Assembly: GCA_913778495.1 (NCBI GenBank)
Contig: CAJYVD010000019.1
Location: forward strand, 49,717 to 113,716
Direction: 5' to 3'
Length of the DNA: 64,000 nt
From: an uncultured Pantoea sp.
Lineage (GTDB): Bacteria; Pseudomonadota; Gammaproteobacteria; Enterobacterales; Enterobacteriaceae
Position numbers and translations under genes: made by a program. Below the pieces are notes generated by a model, which was not told the origin of the DNA, made no database searches, and saw only the letters and a list, made by a program, of their open reading frames with translations. Of the stretch, positions 56,805 to 64,000 are shown piece by piece. Position 1 is the stretch's first letter, and each line of letters begins with the position of its first letter.

Positions 56805-56823
56805 GTTAATGATAATCATTATC
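56805..56823 (-). promoter_or_regulatory. Fur box
   Basis: GTTAATGATAATCATTATC on the plus strand matches the 19 bp Fur consensus GATAATGATAATCATTATC at 18 positions. It lies just upstream of the minus-strand 134-residue gene. It is 350 bp from the sufA start, so it more likely controls the small gene than suf. Confidence 0.92.
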
Positions 56824-56981
56824 ATATTCAGCCGCGTCAGGAATGCAATTCCCGCAGTGAAATTTATTGATTTCCCATACCTGTTACTAAAATCGGCAAC
56901 AACAATCTCTTTACATCGTATAAAGGCGTAACCTATCAATCACGAGATTTTAAAAAAGTCCCTTTTTGTAAAGTTACCATT

Positions 56982-56994
56982 TATCAGCGAATTA
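56982..56994 (+). promoter_or_regulatory. IHF binding site upstream of suf
   Basis: TATCAGCGAATTA matches the IHF consensus WATCAR-N4-TTR at every defined position and is flanked on the left by A/T tracts. In E. coli IHF bends the suf promoter so that upstream OxyR can activate it; the same arrangement is likely. Confidence 0.65.
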
Positions 56995-57109
56995 CGCAGA
57001 AGTGACGCGGGTTAAATCACGCCTCACGGGACTGCGCCAAGAGACTATGCTTAATTAAGCAGCAGGAAAAATAGCACGAGATGATTATCCCTGCAAAACA
57101 AGAGGTTGA

Positions 57110-57128
57110 AGTGATATGCGATATCACT
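57110..57128 (+). promoter_or_regulatory. Perfect palindrome in the suf promoter
   Basis: AGTGATAT and ATATCACT flank GCG, giving perfect 8 bp arms. It follows a TTGAAG (57106-57111) that could be the -35 and precedes an ACCATA-type -10 near 57129, so a bound protein would block RNA polymerase. It is not a good Fur match; the binder is unknown. Confidence 0.5.
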
Positions 57129-57175
57129 ACCATAGGGGGATAGCCTGAAAAGGTCCTGACTTACGAGGTAGCACT

Positions 57176-57550
57176 ATGTCATCTGTTAATGCCGCTTCCT
57201 TTTCACCCGAAGATTTCGTCTGGAAAGGACTTACGCTGACCGAATCGGCAGCGAAACAAATTCTTAACCTGGTGGAACAGGACCCTGAAGTCAAGGGGTT
57301 GAAACTGGGTGTGAAACAGTCCGGCTGTGCCGGATTTGGTTACGTTATGGATCTGGTTAAAGAGCCCGCTGACGATGACCTGCAGTTTGAGCAATATGGC
57401 GCGAAACTGTTTGTGCCTCTTCAGGCGATGCCGTTTGTTGACGGTACCGAACTGGATTATGTCCGTGAAGGCCTGAACCAGATTTTTAAATTCAACAACC
57501 CTAAAGCTCAGCACGCCTGCGGGTGCGGTGAAAGCTTTGGCGTCGAGTAA
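57176..57550 (+). CDS. sufA: Fe-S cluster carrier SufA
   Basis: SufA is the A-type carrier that receives clusters from SufBCD and passes them to targets. The 124-residue protein has the three conserved cysteines, Cys51 in KQSGCAGFGY and Cys115 and Cys117 in CGCGESF. It is two residues longer than E. coli SufA, with a different N-terminus. GAGGTAG precedes the ATG. It is the first gene of sufABCDSE; sufB starts 7 bp after the stop. Confidence 0.97.
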   Translation: MSSVNAASFSPEDFVWKGLTLTESAAKQILNLVEQDPEVKGLKLGVKQSGCAGFGYVMDLVKEPADDDLQFEQYGAKLFVPLQAMPFVDGTELDYVREGLNQIFKFNNPKAQHACGCGESFGVE

Positions 57551-57557
57551 GTGAAAT

Positions 57558-59054
57558 ATGTCACGACACAGCGAAGCATCTGATGATGTACAAACCTGGG
57601 AAGGCAGCCTGAACTACAAAGAAGGCTTCTTTACTCAGCTTCAAACCGACGAACTGGCGCACGGCATCAATGAAGATGTGGTGCGTGCCATTTCTGCTAA
57701 GCGCAATGAACCGGAGTGGATGCTGGAGTTCCGTCTCAAAGCGTTTCGCGCTTGGTTAGAAATGGAAGAGCCACACTGGCTGAAAGCGCACTACGACAAA
57801 CTGGATTATCAGGACTACAGCTACTACTCAGCCCCATCTTGCGGTAACTGCGACGACAGCTGTGCTTCCGAGCCCGGTGCCACGCAGGCCTCAAGCGGTG
57901 CGGCGGCAGCTGCCGACTATCTGACCAAAGAAGTTGAAGACGCCTTTAATCAGCTCGGCGTACCGGTGCGCGAAGGCAAAGAAGTGGCGGTGGACGCGAT
58001 TTTTGACTCGGTGTCCGTTTCGACCACGTATCGCGACAAGCTCGCCGAGCAGGGCATTATTTTCTGCTCGTTTGGTGAGGCGATCCACGATCATCCAGAA
58101 TTGGTGCAGAAGTATCTGGGCACCGTGGTGCCGCACAACGATAACTTCTTCGCTGCGCTGAACTCTGCGGTCGCATCGGACGGCACCTTTGTCTACATCC
58201 CGAAAGGGGTGCGCTGCCCAATGGAGCTGTCCACGTACTTCCGTATCAACGCCGCCAAAACCGGCCAGTTTGAACGCACTATTCTAATCGCCGACGAAGA
58301 CAGCTACGTCAGTTACATCGAAGGCTGCTCCGCGCCGGTACGTGACACCTATCAGCTGCATGCTGCGGTGGTGGAAGTGATCATCCACAAAAACGCTGAA
58401 GTGAAATACTCCACGGTGCAAAACTGGTTCCCGGGTGGTGAAGGTGAGGGCGGTATCCTCAACTTCGTGACCAAGCGTGCGCTGTGTGAAGGCGAGCGCA
58501 GTAAAATGTCCTGGACGCAGTCGGAAACGGGATCGGCCATTACGTGGAAGTACCCAAGCTGCATTCTGCGCGGCGATTACTCGGTGGGTGAGTTCTACTC
58601 TGTTGCGTTGACCAGCGGTCGCCAGCAGGCTGACACCGGCACCAAAATGATTCATATCGGTAAGAACACTAAATCGACGATCATTTCCAAAGGTATCTCG
58701 GCGGGTAAAAGCCAGAACACCTATCGCGGTTTGGTAAAAATCATGCCGACAGCCACCAACGCCCGCAACTTTACCCAGTGCGATTCCATGCTGATTGGCC
58801 CCGACTGCGGCGCACACACGTTCCCTTACGTGGAAACGCGTAATAACACGGCGCAGCTGGAGCACGAAGCCACGACATCCCGCATCGGTGAAGATCAGAT
58901 GTTCTATTGCCTGCAGCGTGGTATCAGCGAAGAAGATGCCATCTCAATGATCGTCAACGGCTTCTGTAAAGACGTTTTCTCCGAGCTGCCACTGGAATTC
59001 GCCGTGGAAGCGCAAAAACTGTTAGCCATCAGCCTTGAGCACAGTGTCGGCTGA
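57558..59054 (+). CDS. sufB: Fe-S cluster assembly scaffold SufB
   Basis: SufB is the scaffold on which clusters form in the SufBC2D complex. The 498-residue protein has the beta-helix core with [42 protein letters not shown] split over about residues 365-390, [21 protein letters not shown] with the conserved acceptor Cys, and [22 protein letters not shown]. The N-terminal region has a CGNCDDSC cysteine group at about residues 95-102, as in E. coli. It is coupled in the suf operon between sufA and sufC. Confidence 0.97.
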   Translation: MSRHSEASDDVQTWEGSLNYKEGFFTQLQTDELAHGINEDVVRAISAKRNEPEWMLEFRLKAFRAWLEMEEPHWLKAHYDKLDYQDYSYYSAPSCGNCDDSCASEPGATQASSGAAAAADYLTKEVEDAFNQLGVPVREGKEVAVDAIFDSVSVSTTYRDKLAEQGIIFCSFGEAIHDHPELVQKYLGTVVPHNDNFFAALNSAVASDGTFVYIPKGVRCPMELSTYFRINAAKTGQFERTILIADEDSYVSYIEGCSAPVRDTYQLHAAVVEVIIHKNAEVKYSTVQNWFPGGEGEGGILNFVTKRALCEGERSKMSWTQSETGSAITWKYPSCILRGDYSVGEFYSVALTSGRQQADTGTKMIHIGKNTKSTIISKGISAGKSQNTYRGLVKIMPTATNARNFTQCDSMLIGPDCGAHTFPYVETRNNTAQLEHEATTSRIGEDQMFYCLQRGISEEDAISMIVNGFCKDVFSELPLEFAVEAQKLLAISLEHSVG

Positions 59055-59093
59055 TGCCACACGCGTTGCCGGAAGCAATGTGAAGGAAAGAGT

Positions 59094-59840
59094 ATGTTAA
59101 GTATTAAAGATTTACAGGTAAGCGTTGAAGACAAAGAGATTTTGCGCGGACTCAACCTTGAGATTAAGCCAGGTGAAGTTCACGCGATTATGGGCCCGAA
59201 CGGCTCCGGTAAAAGTACCTTGTCTGCCACGCTTGCAGGCCGCGAAGACTATGAAGTCACCGGTGGTTCAGTCACGTTTAAAGACAAGGATTTGCTGGCG
59301 CTTGAGCCGGAAGAGCGCGCGGGTGAAGGTATCTTTATGGCCTTCCAGTATCCGGTAGAAATCCCGGGCGTCAGCAACCAATTCTTCCTGCAAACCTCGG
59401 TCAATGCCGTACGTAAATACCGTGAGCAGGACGAGCTGGACCGCTTTGATTTCCAGGACTTCATTGAAGACAAAATCCGCCTGCTGAAAATGCCTGAAGA
59501 TCTGCTGACGCGCTCCGTCAACGTTGGCTTCTCCGGCGGTGAAAAGAAGCGCAACGACATTCTGCAGATGGCGGCGCTTGAGCCTGAACTCTGCATTCTC
59601 GATGAAACTGACTCTGGTCTGGATATTGATGCGCTGAAAATCGTCTCTGAAGGCGTCAACAGCCTGCGTGACGGCAAGCGCTCCTTCATTATCGTGACGC
59701 ACTATCAGCGTATTCTGGACTACATCAAGCCGGATTACGTGCACGTGCTGTATCAAGGCAAAATTGTGAAATCTGGCGACTTTACGCTGGTTAAACAGCT
59801 GGAGGAGCAAGGCTATGGCTGGCTTACCGACGAAGAGTGA
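59094..59840 (+). CDS. sufC: Fe-S assembly ATPase SufC
   Basis: SufC is the ABC-type ATPase that drives conformational change of SufBD. The 248-residue protein has Walker A MGPNGSGKST, the Q-loop region FMAFQYPVEIPG, the signature GFSGGEKKRNDILQMA and Walker B ELCILDETDSGLDIDAL, with His in FIIVTHYQRIL. It has the E. coli length. A GGAAAGAGT motif precedes the ATG. Its last 26 bp overlap the start of sufD, so the two are translationally coupled. Confidence 0.97.
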   Translation: MLSIKDLQVSVEDKEILRGLNLEIKPGEVHAIMGPNGSGKSTLSATLAGREDYEVTGGSVTFKDKDLLALEPEERAGEGIFMAFQYPVEIPGVSNQFFLQTSVNAVRKYREQDELDRFDFQDFIEDKIRLLKMPEDLLTRSVNVGFSGGEKKRNDILQMAALEPELCILDETDSGLDIDALKIVSEGVNSLRDGKRSFIIVTHYQRILDYIKPDYVHVLYQGKIVKSGDFTLVKQLEEQGYGWLTDEE

Positions 59841-61092
59841 TAGCGCCCTGCAACAGTGGCACCATTTGTTCGAGTCGCGCGGTGACGCGCGCTCGCTTCA
59901 GGCACAGCAGCACTGGCAGCAGCTGATGCGCCTCGGCTTGCCTACGCGCAAGCATGAGAACTGGAAATACACTGCGTTGGATAATTTGCTGTCGCACCAA
60001 TTTGTGCTGGCAGAGTCTGCGGCGGTAAGCCCTGAGCAGGTTGACGCGCTGTCGCTACCGCTGGACGCCGTGCGTCTGGTGTTTGTTGACGGACGCTTTC
60101 AGCCCGCGCTGAGCGCAAGCGATACCGACCTGTTTGAGATCGCACACAGTCGCGCGGCCGAACGTCGTCCGCTGCCTGCGCCCGTGCAACCAGAAGTGTT
60201 TCTGCATTTGACCGAAAGCCTGGCCGAAGAGGTGACGCACATCCGCCTTGCGCGCGGTAAATCTGCTGCGCGCCCGCTCTATTTGGTGCACATCACCAGC
60301 GGCCAGAGTGAGGGGCTCAACACCGTTCACCACCGCCACCACCTTGAGCTGGAGCAGAGCGCTGAAGCCAAAGTGATTGAGCATTATGTGACGCTCAATG
60401 GCGCACCGCATTTCACCGGTGCGCGTTTGACCTGCGCGGTGGCGGACAACGCCCAACTGCACCATATCAAACTGGCGTTTGAAGAGAGCAGCAGCTACCA
60501 CTTCGCGCACAATGATATTGTGATTGGTTGCGATGCCCAAGTCAGCAGCACCAGCTTCTTGCTGGGCGCTGGCCTGTCGCGTCACAACACCAGCGTGCAG
60601 CTGAATGGTGAAAACAGCCAGCTGGCCTTAAACAGTTTGGTCCTGCCGATCAACGCCGAAGTTGCGGACACCCGCAGCTATCTGGAGCACAACAAAGGCC
60701 ACTGCCTGAGCCGTCAGTTGCACAAGACGATCTCACGCGACAAGGGCCGTGCCGTGTTCAATGGCCACATTAAAGTGGCGCAGCACGCGTTGAAAACCGA
60801 CGGGCAGATGACCAACAACAACCTGCTGCTGGGTCGTCTGGCGGAAGTGGACACCAAGCCGCAGTTGGAAATCTATGCGGACGATGTGAAATGCAGCCAC
60901 GGCGCGACCATTGGCCGTATTGACGAAGAGCAGATGTTCTATCTGCGTTCACGTGGTATCGCCGAAGACGCTGCGCAGCAAATGATCATTCACGCTTTCG
61001 CGGCTGAACTGACGGAAGCGCTGGAGGATGAGACGCTGCGTCAGGCAGTACTGCAGCGTATTACAGCCCGTTTTCCCGGAGTCGCGTCATGA
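59815..61092 (+). CDS. sufD: Fe-S cluster assembly protein SufD
   Basis: SufD is the SufB paralogue in the SufBC2D scaffold and is needed for iron acquisition. The 425-residue protein starts [19 protein letters not shown], close to E. coli SufD (423), and has the C-terminal block [51 protein letters not shown] in pieces, with the conserved Cys and His of the SufB interface. It overlaps sufC by 26 bp and sufS by 4 bp (ATGA). Confidence 0.96.
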   Translation: MAGLPTKSDSALQQWHHLFESRGDARSLQAQQHWQQLMRLGLPTRKHENWKYTALDNLLSHQFVLAESAAVSPEQVDALSLPLDAVRLVFVDGRFQPALSASDTDLFEIAHSRAAERRPLPAPVQPEVFLHLTESLAEEVTHIRLARGKSAARPLYLVHITSGQSEGLNTVHHRHHLELEQSAEAKVIEHYVTLNGAPHFTGARLTCAVADNAQLHHIKLAFEESSSYHFAHNDIVIGCDAQVSSTSFLLGAGLSRHNTSVQLNGENSQLALNSLVLPINAEVADTRSYLEHNKGHCLSRQLHKTISRDKGRAVFNGHIKVAQHALKTDGQMTNNNLLLGRLAEVDTKPQLEIYADDVKCSHGATIGRIDEEQMFYLRSRGIAEDAAQQMIIHAFAAELTEALEDETLRQAVLQRITARFPGVAS

Positions 61093-62312
61093 GTTTCGAT
61101 CTCGAACGAATCAGAGCGGAATTTCCGATCCTGAAACGTGAGGTCAACGGACACCCGCTGGCCTACCTGGATAGCGCGGCCAGCGCACAACGCCCGCTCG
61201 CCGTGATTAACGCGGAAAGCCATTTCTACCAGCACGGCTATGCGGCCGTGCACCGCGGCATCCATTCGTTGAGCGCGCAGGCCACCACGGACATGGAAAA
61301 TGTGCGTGCGCAGGCGGCGCGTTTTCTTAACGCGGCGGACACCGAGGAGATTATTTTCGTCAAAGGCACCACCGAGGGGATTAACCTGGTGGCTAACAGC
61401 TGGGGCGGCAGTCAGCTGCAGCCGGGCGACAATATCATCATCACCGAGATGGAACACCACGCTAACATCGTGCCGTGGCAAATGGTGGCGGCGCGTACCA
61501 ACGCTGAGATTCGCGTCATTCCACTTAACGATCGCGGTGAACTGGCGCTGGAGCAGTTAGACAGTCTGATTGATGCCCGTACGCGCTTACTGGCCGTGAC
61601 GCACGTCTCTAACGTGTTGGGCACGGTGAATCCGGTTAAAGAAATTGTGGCGCGCGCGAAAGCGGCCGGCATCGTTACCCTGATTGACGGTGCGCAGGCG
61701 GTCATGCATCACCCCGTGGACGTGCAGGACATTGATTGCGACTTCTACGTGTTCTCTGGACATAAAATCTACGGCCCTACGGGCATTGGTGTGCTGTATG
61801 CGCGCAAAGCGCTGCAGGAGATCATGCCGCCGTGGGAAGGTGGCGGGTCGATGATTGGCGAAGTGATGCTGCCCACTGGCACCACCTGGAACAGTGCGCC
61901 GTGGCGTTTCGAGGCGGGCACGCCTAACACCGGCGGCATTATCGGTTTAGGTGCGGCACTCGCCTGGATCAGCGAGCTGGGCTTAGAGGCCATTCATGCG
62001 CGCGAAACCACGCTGATGCGTTATGCACTGGATAAGCTGGCCTCCGTTCCGGACTTAACCATTTATGGACCAGAAAACCGCAGCGGCGTGATTGCCTTCA
62101 ATCTCGGCAAGCACCACGCGTTCGACGTTGGCAGTTTCCTCGATCAATACGGTATTGCCATCCGCACCGGGCACCACTGTGCGATGCCGCTGATGCGTCA
62201 TTTTGCCGTGCCCGCGATGTGCCGCGCCTCCTTTGCCCTGTACAACAGCGAAGAAGAGGCCGATCGGTTGGCGGCCGGACTGACCCGTATTCATCGTCTG
62301 CTGGGCGCGTGA
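61089..62312 (+). CDS. sufS: Cysteine desulfurase SufS
   Basis: SufS takes sulfur from L-cysteine as an enzyme persulfide and passes it to SufE. The 407-residue class V aminotransferase-fold enzyme has the PLP Lys226 in [11 protein letters not shown], the PLP-stacking His in [12 protein letters not shown] and [10 protein letters not shown], and the catalytic Cys at about 364 in [11 protein letters not shown]. It overlaps sufD by ATGA and is followed 20 bp later by sufE. Confidence 0.97.
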   Translation: MSFDLERIRAEFPILKREVNGHPLAYLDSAASAQRPLAVINAESHFYQHGYAAVHRGIHSLSAQATTDMENVRAQAARFLNAADTEEIIFVKGTTEGINLVANSWGGSQLQPGDNIIITEMEHHANIVPWQMVAARTNAEIRVIPLNDRGELALEQLDSLIDARTRLLAVTHVSNVLGTVNPVKEIVARAKAAGIVTLIDGAQAVMHHPVDVQDIDCDFYVFSGHKIYGPTGIGVLYARKALQEIMPPWEGGGSMIGEVMLPTGTTWNSAPWRFEAGTPNTGGIIGLGAALAWISELGLEAIHARETTLMRYALDKLASVPDLTIYGPENRSGVIAFNLGKHHAFDVGSFLDQYGIAIRTGHHCAMPLMRHFAVPAMCRASFALYNSEEEADRLAAGLTRIHRLLGA

Positions 62313-62332
62313 TTAGATTTCAGGAGTAATGC

Positions 62333-62749
62333 ATGGCGAATTTGCCAGACAAAGAGAAGCTGGTGCGTAACTTTAACCGTTGCGCGAACTGGGAAGAGAA
62401 GTACCTCTACATCATTGAACTCGGTGCAAAATTACCAGAATCCTCTGAAAGCTTGCACCAGCCAGAGCACGCGATTTCAGGCTGTCAGAGCCAGGTGTGG
62501 ATTCGTATGACCCCACAGGCAGACAGCACGCTCTCATTCGAGGGCGACAGCGATGCCGCTATCGTTAAAGGCTTGATTGCCGTGGTGTTTAGTCTTTATC
62601 AGGGGCTGAAGCCGCAGGAAATTCTCGATCTGGATGTCCGTCACTGGTTTGAACAACTCGCCTTAACCCAGCACCTTACCCCCACGCGCTCACAGGGGCT
62701 GGAAGCGATGATTCGCGCAATCCGCCATAACGCTCAGACGCTCTCCTAG
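62333..62749 (+). CDS. sufE: Sulfur acceptor SufE
   Basis: SufE takes persulfide sulfur from SufS and hands it to SufB. The 138-residue protein matches E. coli SufE in length, with the active Cys51 in [19 protein letters not shown] precedes the ATG. It is the last gene of the operon and is followed by a terminator that overlaps the upstream region of ldtE. Confidence 0.97.
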   Translation: MANLPDKEKLVRNFNRCANWEEKYLYIIELGAKLPESSESLHQPEHAISGCQSQVWIRMTPQADSTLSFEGDSDAAIVKGLIAVVFSLYQGLKPQEILDLDVRHWFEQLALTQHLTPTRSQGLEAMIRAIRHNAQTLS

Positions 62750-62762
62750 GTTACACTCTTCA

Positions 62763-62788
62763 GACCCCGGCTTGACCGGGGTCTTTTC
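62763..62788 (+). terminator. Intrinsic terminator after sufE
   Basis: GACCCCGG (62763-62770) and CCGGGGTC (62776-62783) form a perfect 8 bp stem with a 5-base loop, followed by TTTT. It ends suf and lies 23 bp before the ldtE ATG, so ldtE has its own promoter or readthrough. Confidence 0.85.
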
Positions 62789-62810
62789 TATCCGACAAAG
62801 AGAAAATTGC

Positions 62811-63818
62811 ATGAAACCAGCGTTACGTATAGCCGGTGCACTGCTGTTGTCCTGTCTCGGACTCTCTGCACCCGTATTTGCCACGGAATACCCTTTGCCC
62901 GCCGAAAACAGCCGATTAATCGGCGAGAATAGGCTCACCACCGTTCCGGATGATAAGCGTCCGCTGGAGAGCATCGCTGCGCATTACAAAATAGGCATGC
63001 TGGGCATGTTAGAAGCCAATCCTGGCGTTGATCCATGGCTACCGAAAGCAGGTACGCAGCTTACCGTACCGCTGCAGATGCTGCTGCCGGACGCGCCTCG
63101 GCAGGGTATCGTGGTCAATCTGGCGGAACTGCGCCTGTATTACTATCCCAAAGGGGAAAACAGGGTGGTGGTGTATCCTATTGGCATCGGCCAGCTCGGG
63201 GCTGCCACGCCGAATATGGTGACGCGTATCAGCCAAAAAATTGCCAATCCGACCTGGACGCCAACCCCGAATATCCGCAAACGCTATGCGAAAGAGGGGA
63301 TTACGCTGCCGGGTGTCGTGCCAGCCGGCCCCGACAATCCTATGGGGCTATTTGCGCTGCGTCTGGCGCGAGGAACCGGTCAGTATCTGATTCACGGCAC
63401 TAACGCGGATTTTGGCATTGGCATGCGCGTCAGTTCCGGCTGTATTCGCCTGCGACCGGATGATATTGCGGCGCTGTTTGCCAGTGTCCCTGAAGGCACG
63501 CGCGTGCAGATCGTCAATCAACCGATCAAATACGCCATTGAACCTGACGGCAAGCGTTATGTTGAGGTGCATCAGCCACTGTCACGCACTGACAAAGATG
63601 ATCCGCAGACCATGCCCATTCCGCTCACTGCCGCGATGAAGGCGTTTATGCGAGCCCAGCAGAGCGATACGGCGTTGATCAAAGCGGCGATTGCAAGACG
63701 GTCAGGAATGCCGGTGTTGGTGAGCAGCGGCGAACCGGTAACCGCAGGCGCGGATGTAGCCGTGGAGCAGGATGGCGCGCAAACCAAACGTACTGAGGCG
63801 CAGACCCGGGTAAATTGA
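62811..63818 (+). CDS. ldtE: L,D-transpeptidase LdtE
   Basis: LdtE (YnhG) forms 3-3 cross-links between peptidoglycan stem peptides. The 335-residue precursor has a signal peptide (about 1-24, ending VFA), a LysM-like segment (about 45-88, starting PDDKRPLESIAAHYK) and a YkuD catalytic domain with His195 in LIHGTN and the nucleophile Cys211 in RVSSGCIRL. The C-terminal part is Ala/Thr-rich. It is the E. coli length. An AAAGAGAA motif precedes the ATG at 62811; the upstream in-frame codons overlap the terminator. It faces lpp, the Braun lipoprotein gene. Confidence 0.95.
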   Translation: MKPALRIAGALLLSCLGLSAPVFATEYPLPAENSRLIGENRLTTVPDDKRPLESIAAHYKIGMLGMLEANPGVDPWLPKAGTQLTVPLQMLLPDAPRQGIVVNLAELRLYYYPKGENRVVVYPIGIGQLGAATPNMVTRISQKIANPTWTPTPNIRKRYAKEGITLPGVVPAGPDNPMGLFALRLARGTGQYLIHGTNADFGIGMRVSSGCIRLRPDDIAALFASVPEGTRVQIVNQPIKYAIEPDGKRYVEVHQPLSRTDKDDPQTMPIPLTAAMKAFMRAQQSDTALIKAAIARRSGMPVLVSSGEPVTAGADVAVEQDGAQTKRTEAQTRVN

Positions 63819-63840
63819 GGAGGGCAGACGTTTTCAGGAC

Positions 63841-63873
63841 AAAAAAAATGGTGCCACATGGGCACCATTTTTC
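63841..63873. terminator. Bidirectional terminator between ldtE and lpp
   Basis: ATGGTGCC (63848-63855) and GGCACCAT (63861-63868) flank a 5-base loop. A run of eight A lies on the left and a run of T on the right, so the hairpin can end both lpp (minus strand) and ldtE (plus strand). Confidence 0.9.
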
Positions 63874-63885
63874 AAACCAGAACTC

Positions 63886-64000
63886 TTACTTACGGTAAGA
63901 GTGAGCCTGGTTGTCCAGACGCTGGTTAGCGCGAGCTGCGTCATCTTTAGCAGCCTGAACGTCAGAACGCACTGCGTTCACGTCGTTGCTCAGCTGGTCA
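63886..64000 (-). CDS. lpp: Murein (Braun) lipoprotein Lpp, 3' part
   Basis: The minus strand encodes the last 37 or 38 residues of Lpp, the coiled-coil lipoprotein that links the outer membrane to peptidoglycan. The readable part contains [20 protein letters not shown] and ends in SYRK, whose terminal Lys is attached to diaminopimelate of the wall. The signal peptide and N-terminal part lie beyond the window. The stop TAA is at 63886-63888 on the plus-strand numbering. The terminator downstream is very strong, fitting a highly expressed gene. Confidence 0.97.
   Translation of the reverse strand, partial: DQLSNDVNAVRSDVQAAKDDAARANQRLDNQAHSYRK

Larger units (their letters stand above)
56788..57175. 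other. Divergent control region upstream of sufA
   Basis: 388 bp with no gene, between the Fur-boxed small gene and sufA. It contains a Fur box, a consensus IHF site and a 19 bp perfect palindrome near the suf promoter, listed separately. OxyR and IscR sites are expected from E. coli but I cannot place them with confidence, although 57087-57108 (CCCT ... AGGTT) is a possible IscR type 2 site. Confidence 0.65.

Overview
The window is a 64 kb stretch of a chromosome from the order Enterobacterales. Gene content, gene order and protein lengths follow the E. coli chromosome between the chemotaxis genes and lpp, with many small departures. The base composition is GC-rich for the order. Several expected E. 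coli neighbours are missing: flhBAE after cheZ, pfkB between ydiZ and ydiY, ydiE between selO and aroH, and menI/ydiH between ydiJ and sufA. The best guess is an Erwiniaceae-like organism (Pantoea or Erwinia side), inferred from overall flavour and not proven. I see no prophage, insertion sequence, CRISPR array, rRNA or tRNA gene. This is core chromosome, and the novelty is in regulatory sites and local rearrangements.

Region 1 (1-11.3 kb) is motility and chemotaxis: motA (5' truncated by the window edge), motB, cheA, cheW, two Tar/Tsr-like chemoreceptors, cheR, cheB, cheY and cheZ. It encodes the stator and the whole cytoplasmic signalling circuit. A near-perfect FliA (sigma-28) promoter precedes the second receptor. 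Region 2 (11.3-16.5 kb) is accessory: a YchO-type inverse autotransporter, a membrane-anchored AraC-type regulator whose 3' end overlaps a secreted alpha/beta hydrolase gene, and an OmpC/OmpF-family porin with an altered constriction loop. Region 3 (16.5-23.4 kb) is the astCADBE arginine succinyltransferase operon behind an 860 bp control region with a sigma-54 promoter, two NtrC-like sites and ArgR-like boxes.

Region 4 (23.4-33.5 kb) holds spy (BaeR box), cho and ydjM (both with LexA boxes), nadE, osmE, a secreted Gly/His/Pro-rich protein, tcyP, hxpB, yniB, yniA, a GhoS-like ydiZ and ydiY. Region 5 (33.5-41 kb) is the thrS-infC-rpmI-rplT-pheM-pheS-pheT-ihfA cluster, with an anticodon-mimic operator before thrS, an AUU start for infC and the pheM attenuator. 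Region 6 (41-46.6 kb) is btuC-btuE-btuD-nlpC, an anti-FlhDC EAL-like protein (ydiV/rflP) and selO.

Region 7 (46.6-56.4 kb) carries aroH, ppsR divergent from ppsA, the small RNA gene rprA with its RcsB box, ydiK and ydiJ. Region 8 (56.4-64 kb) has a small unrecognised gene under a near-consensus Fur box, the sufABCDSE iron-sulfur operon, ldtE, and the 3' end of lpp on the opposite strand. Shared themes are motility (mot/che plus ydiV), envelope stress (spy, rprA, osmE, ldtE, lpp), nitrogen and iron control, and SOS (cho, ydjM).
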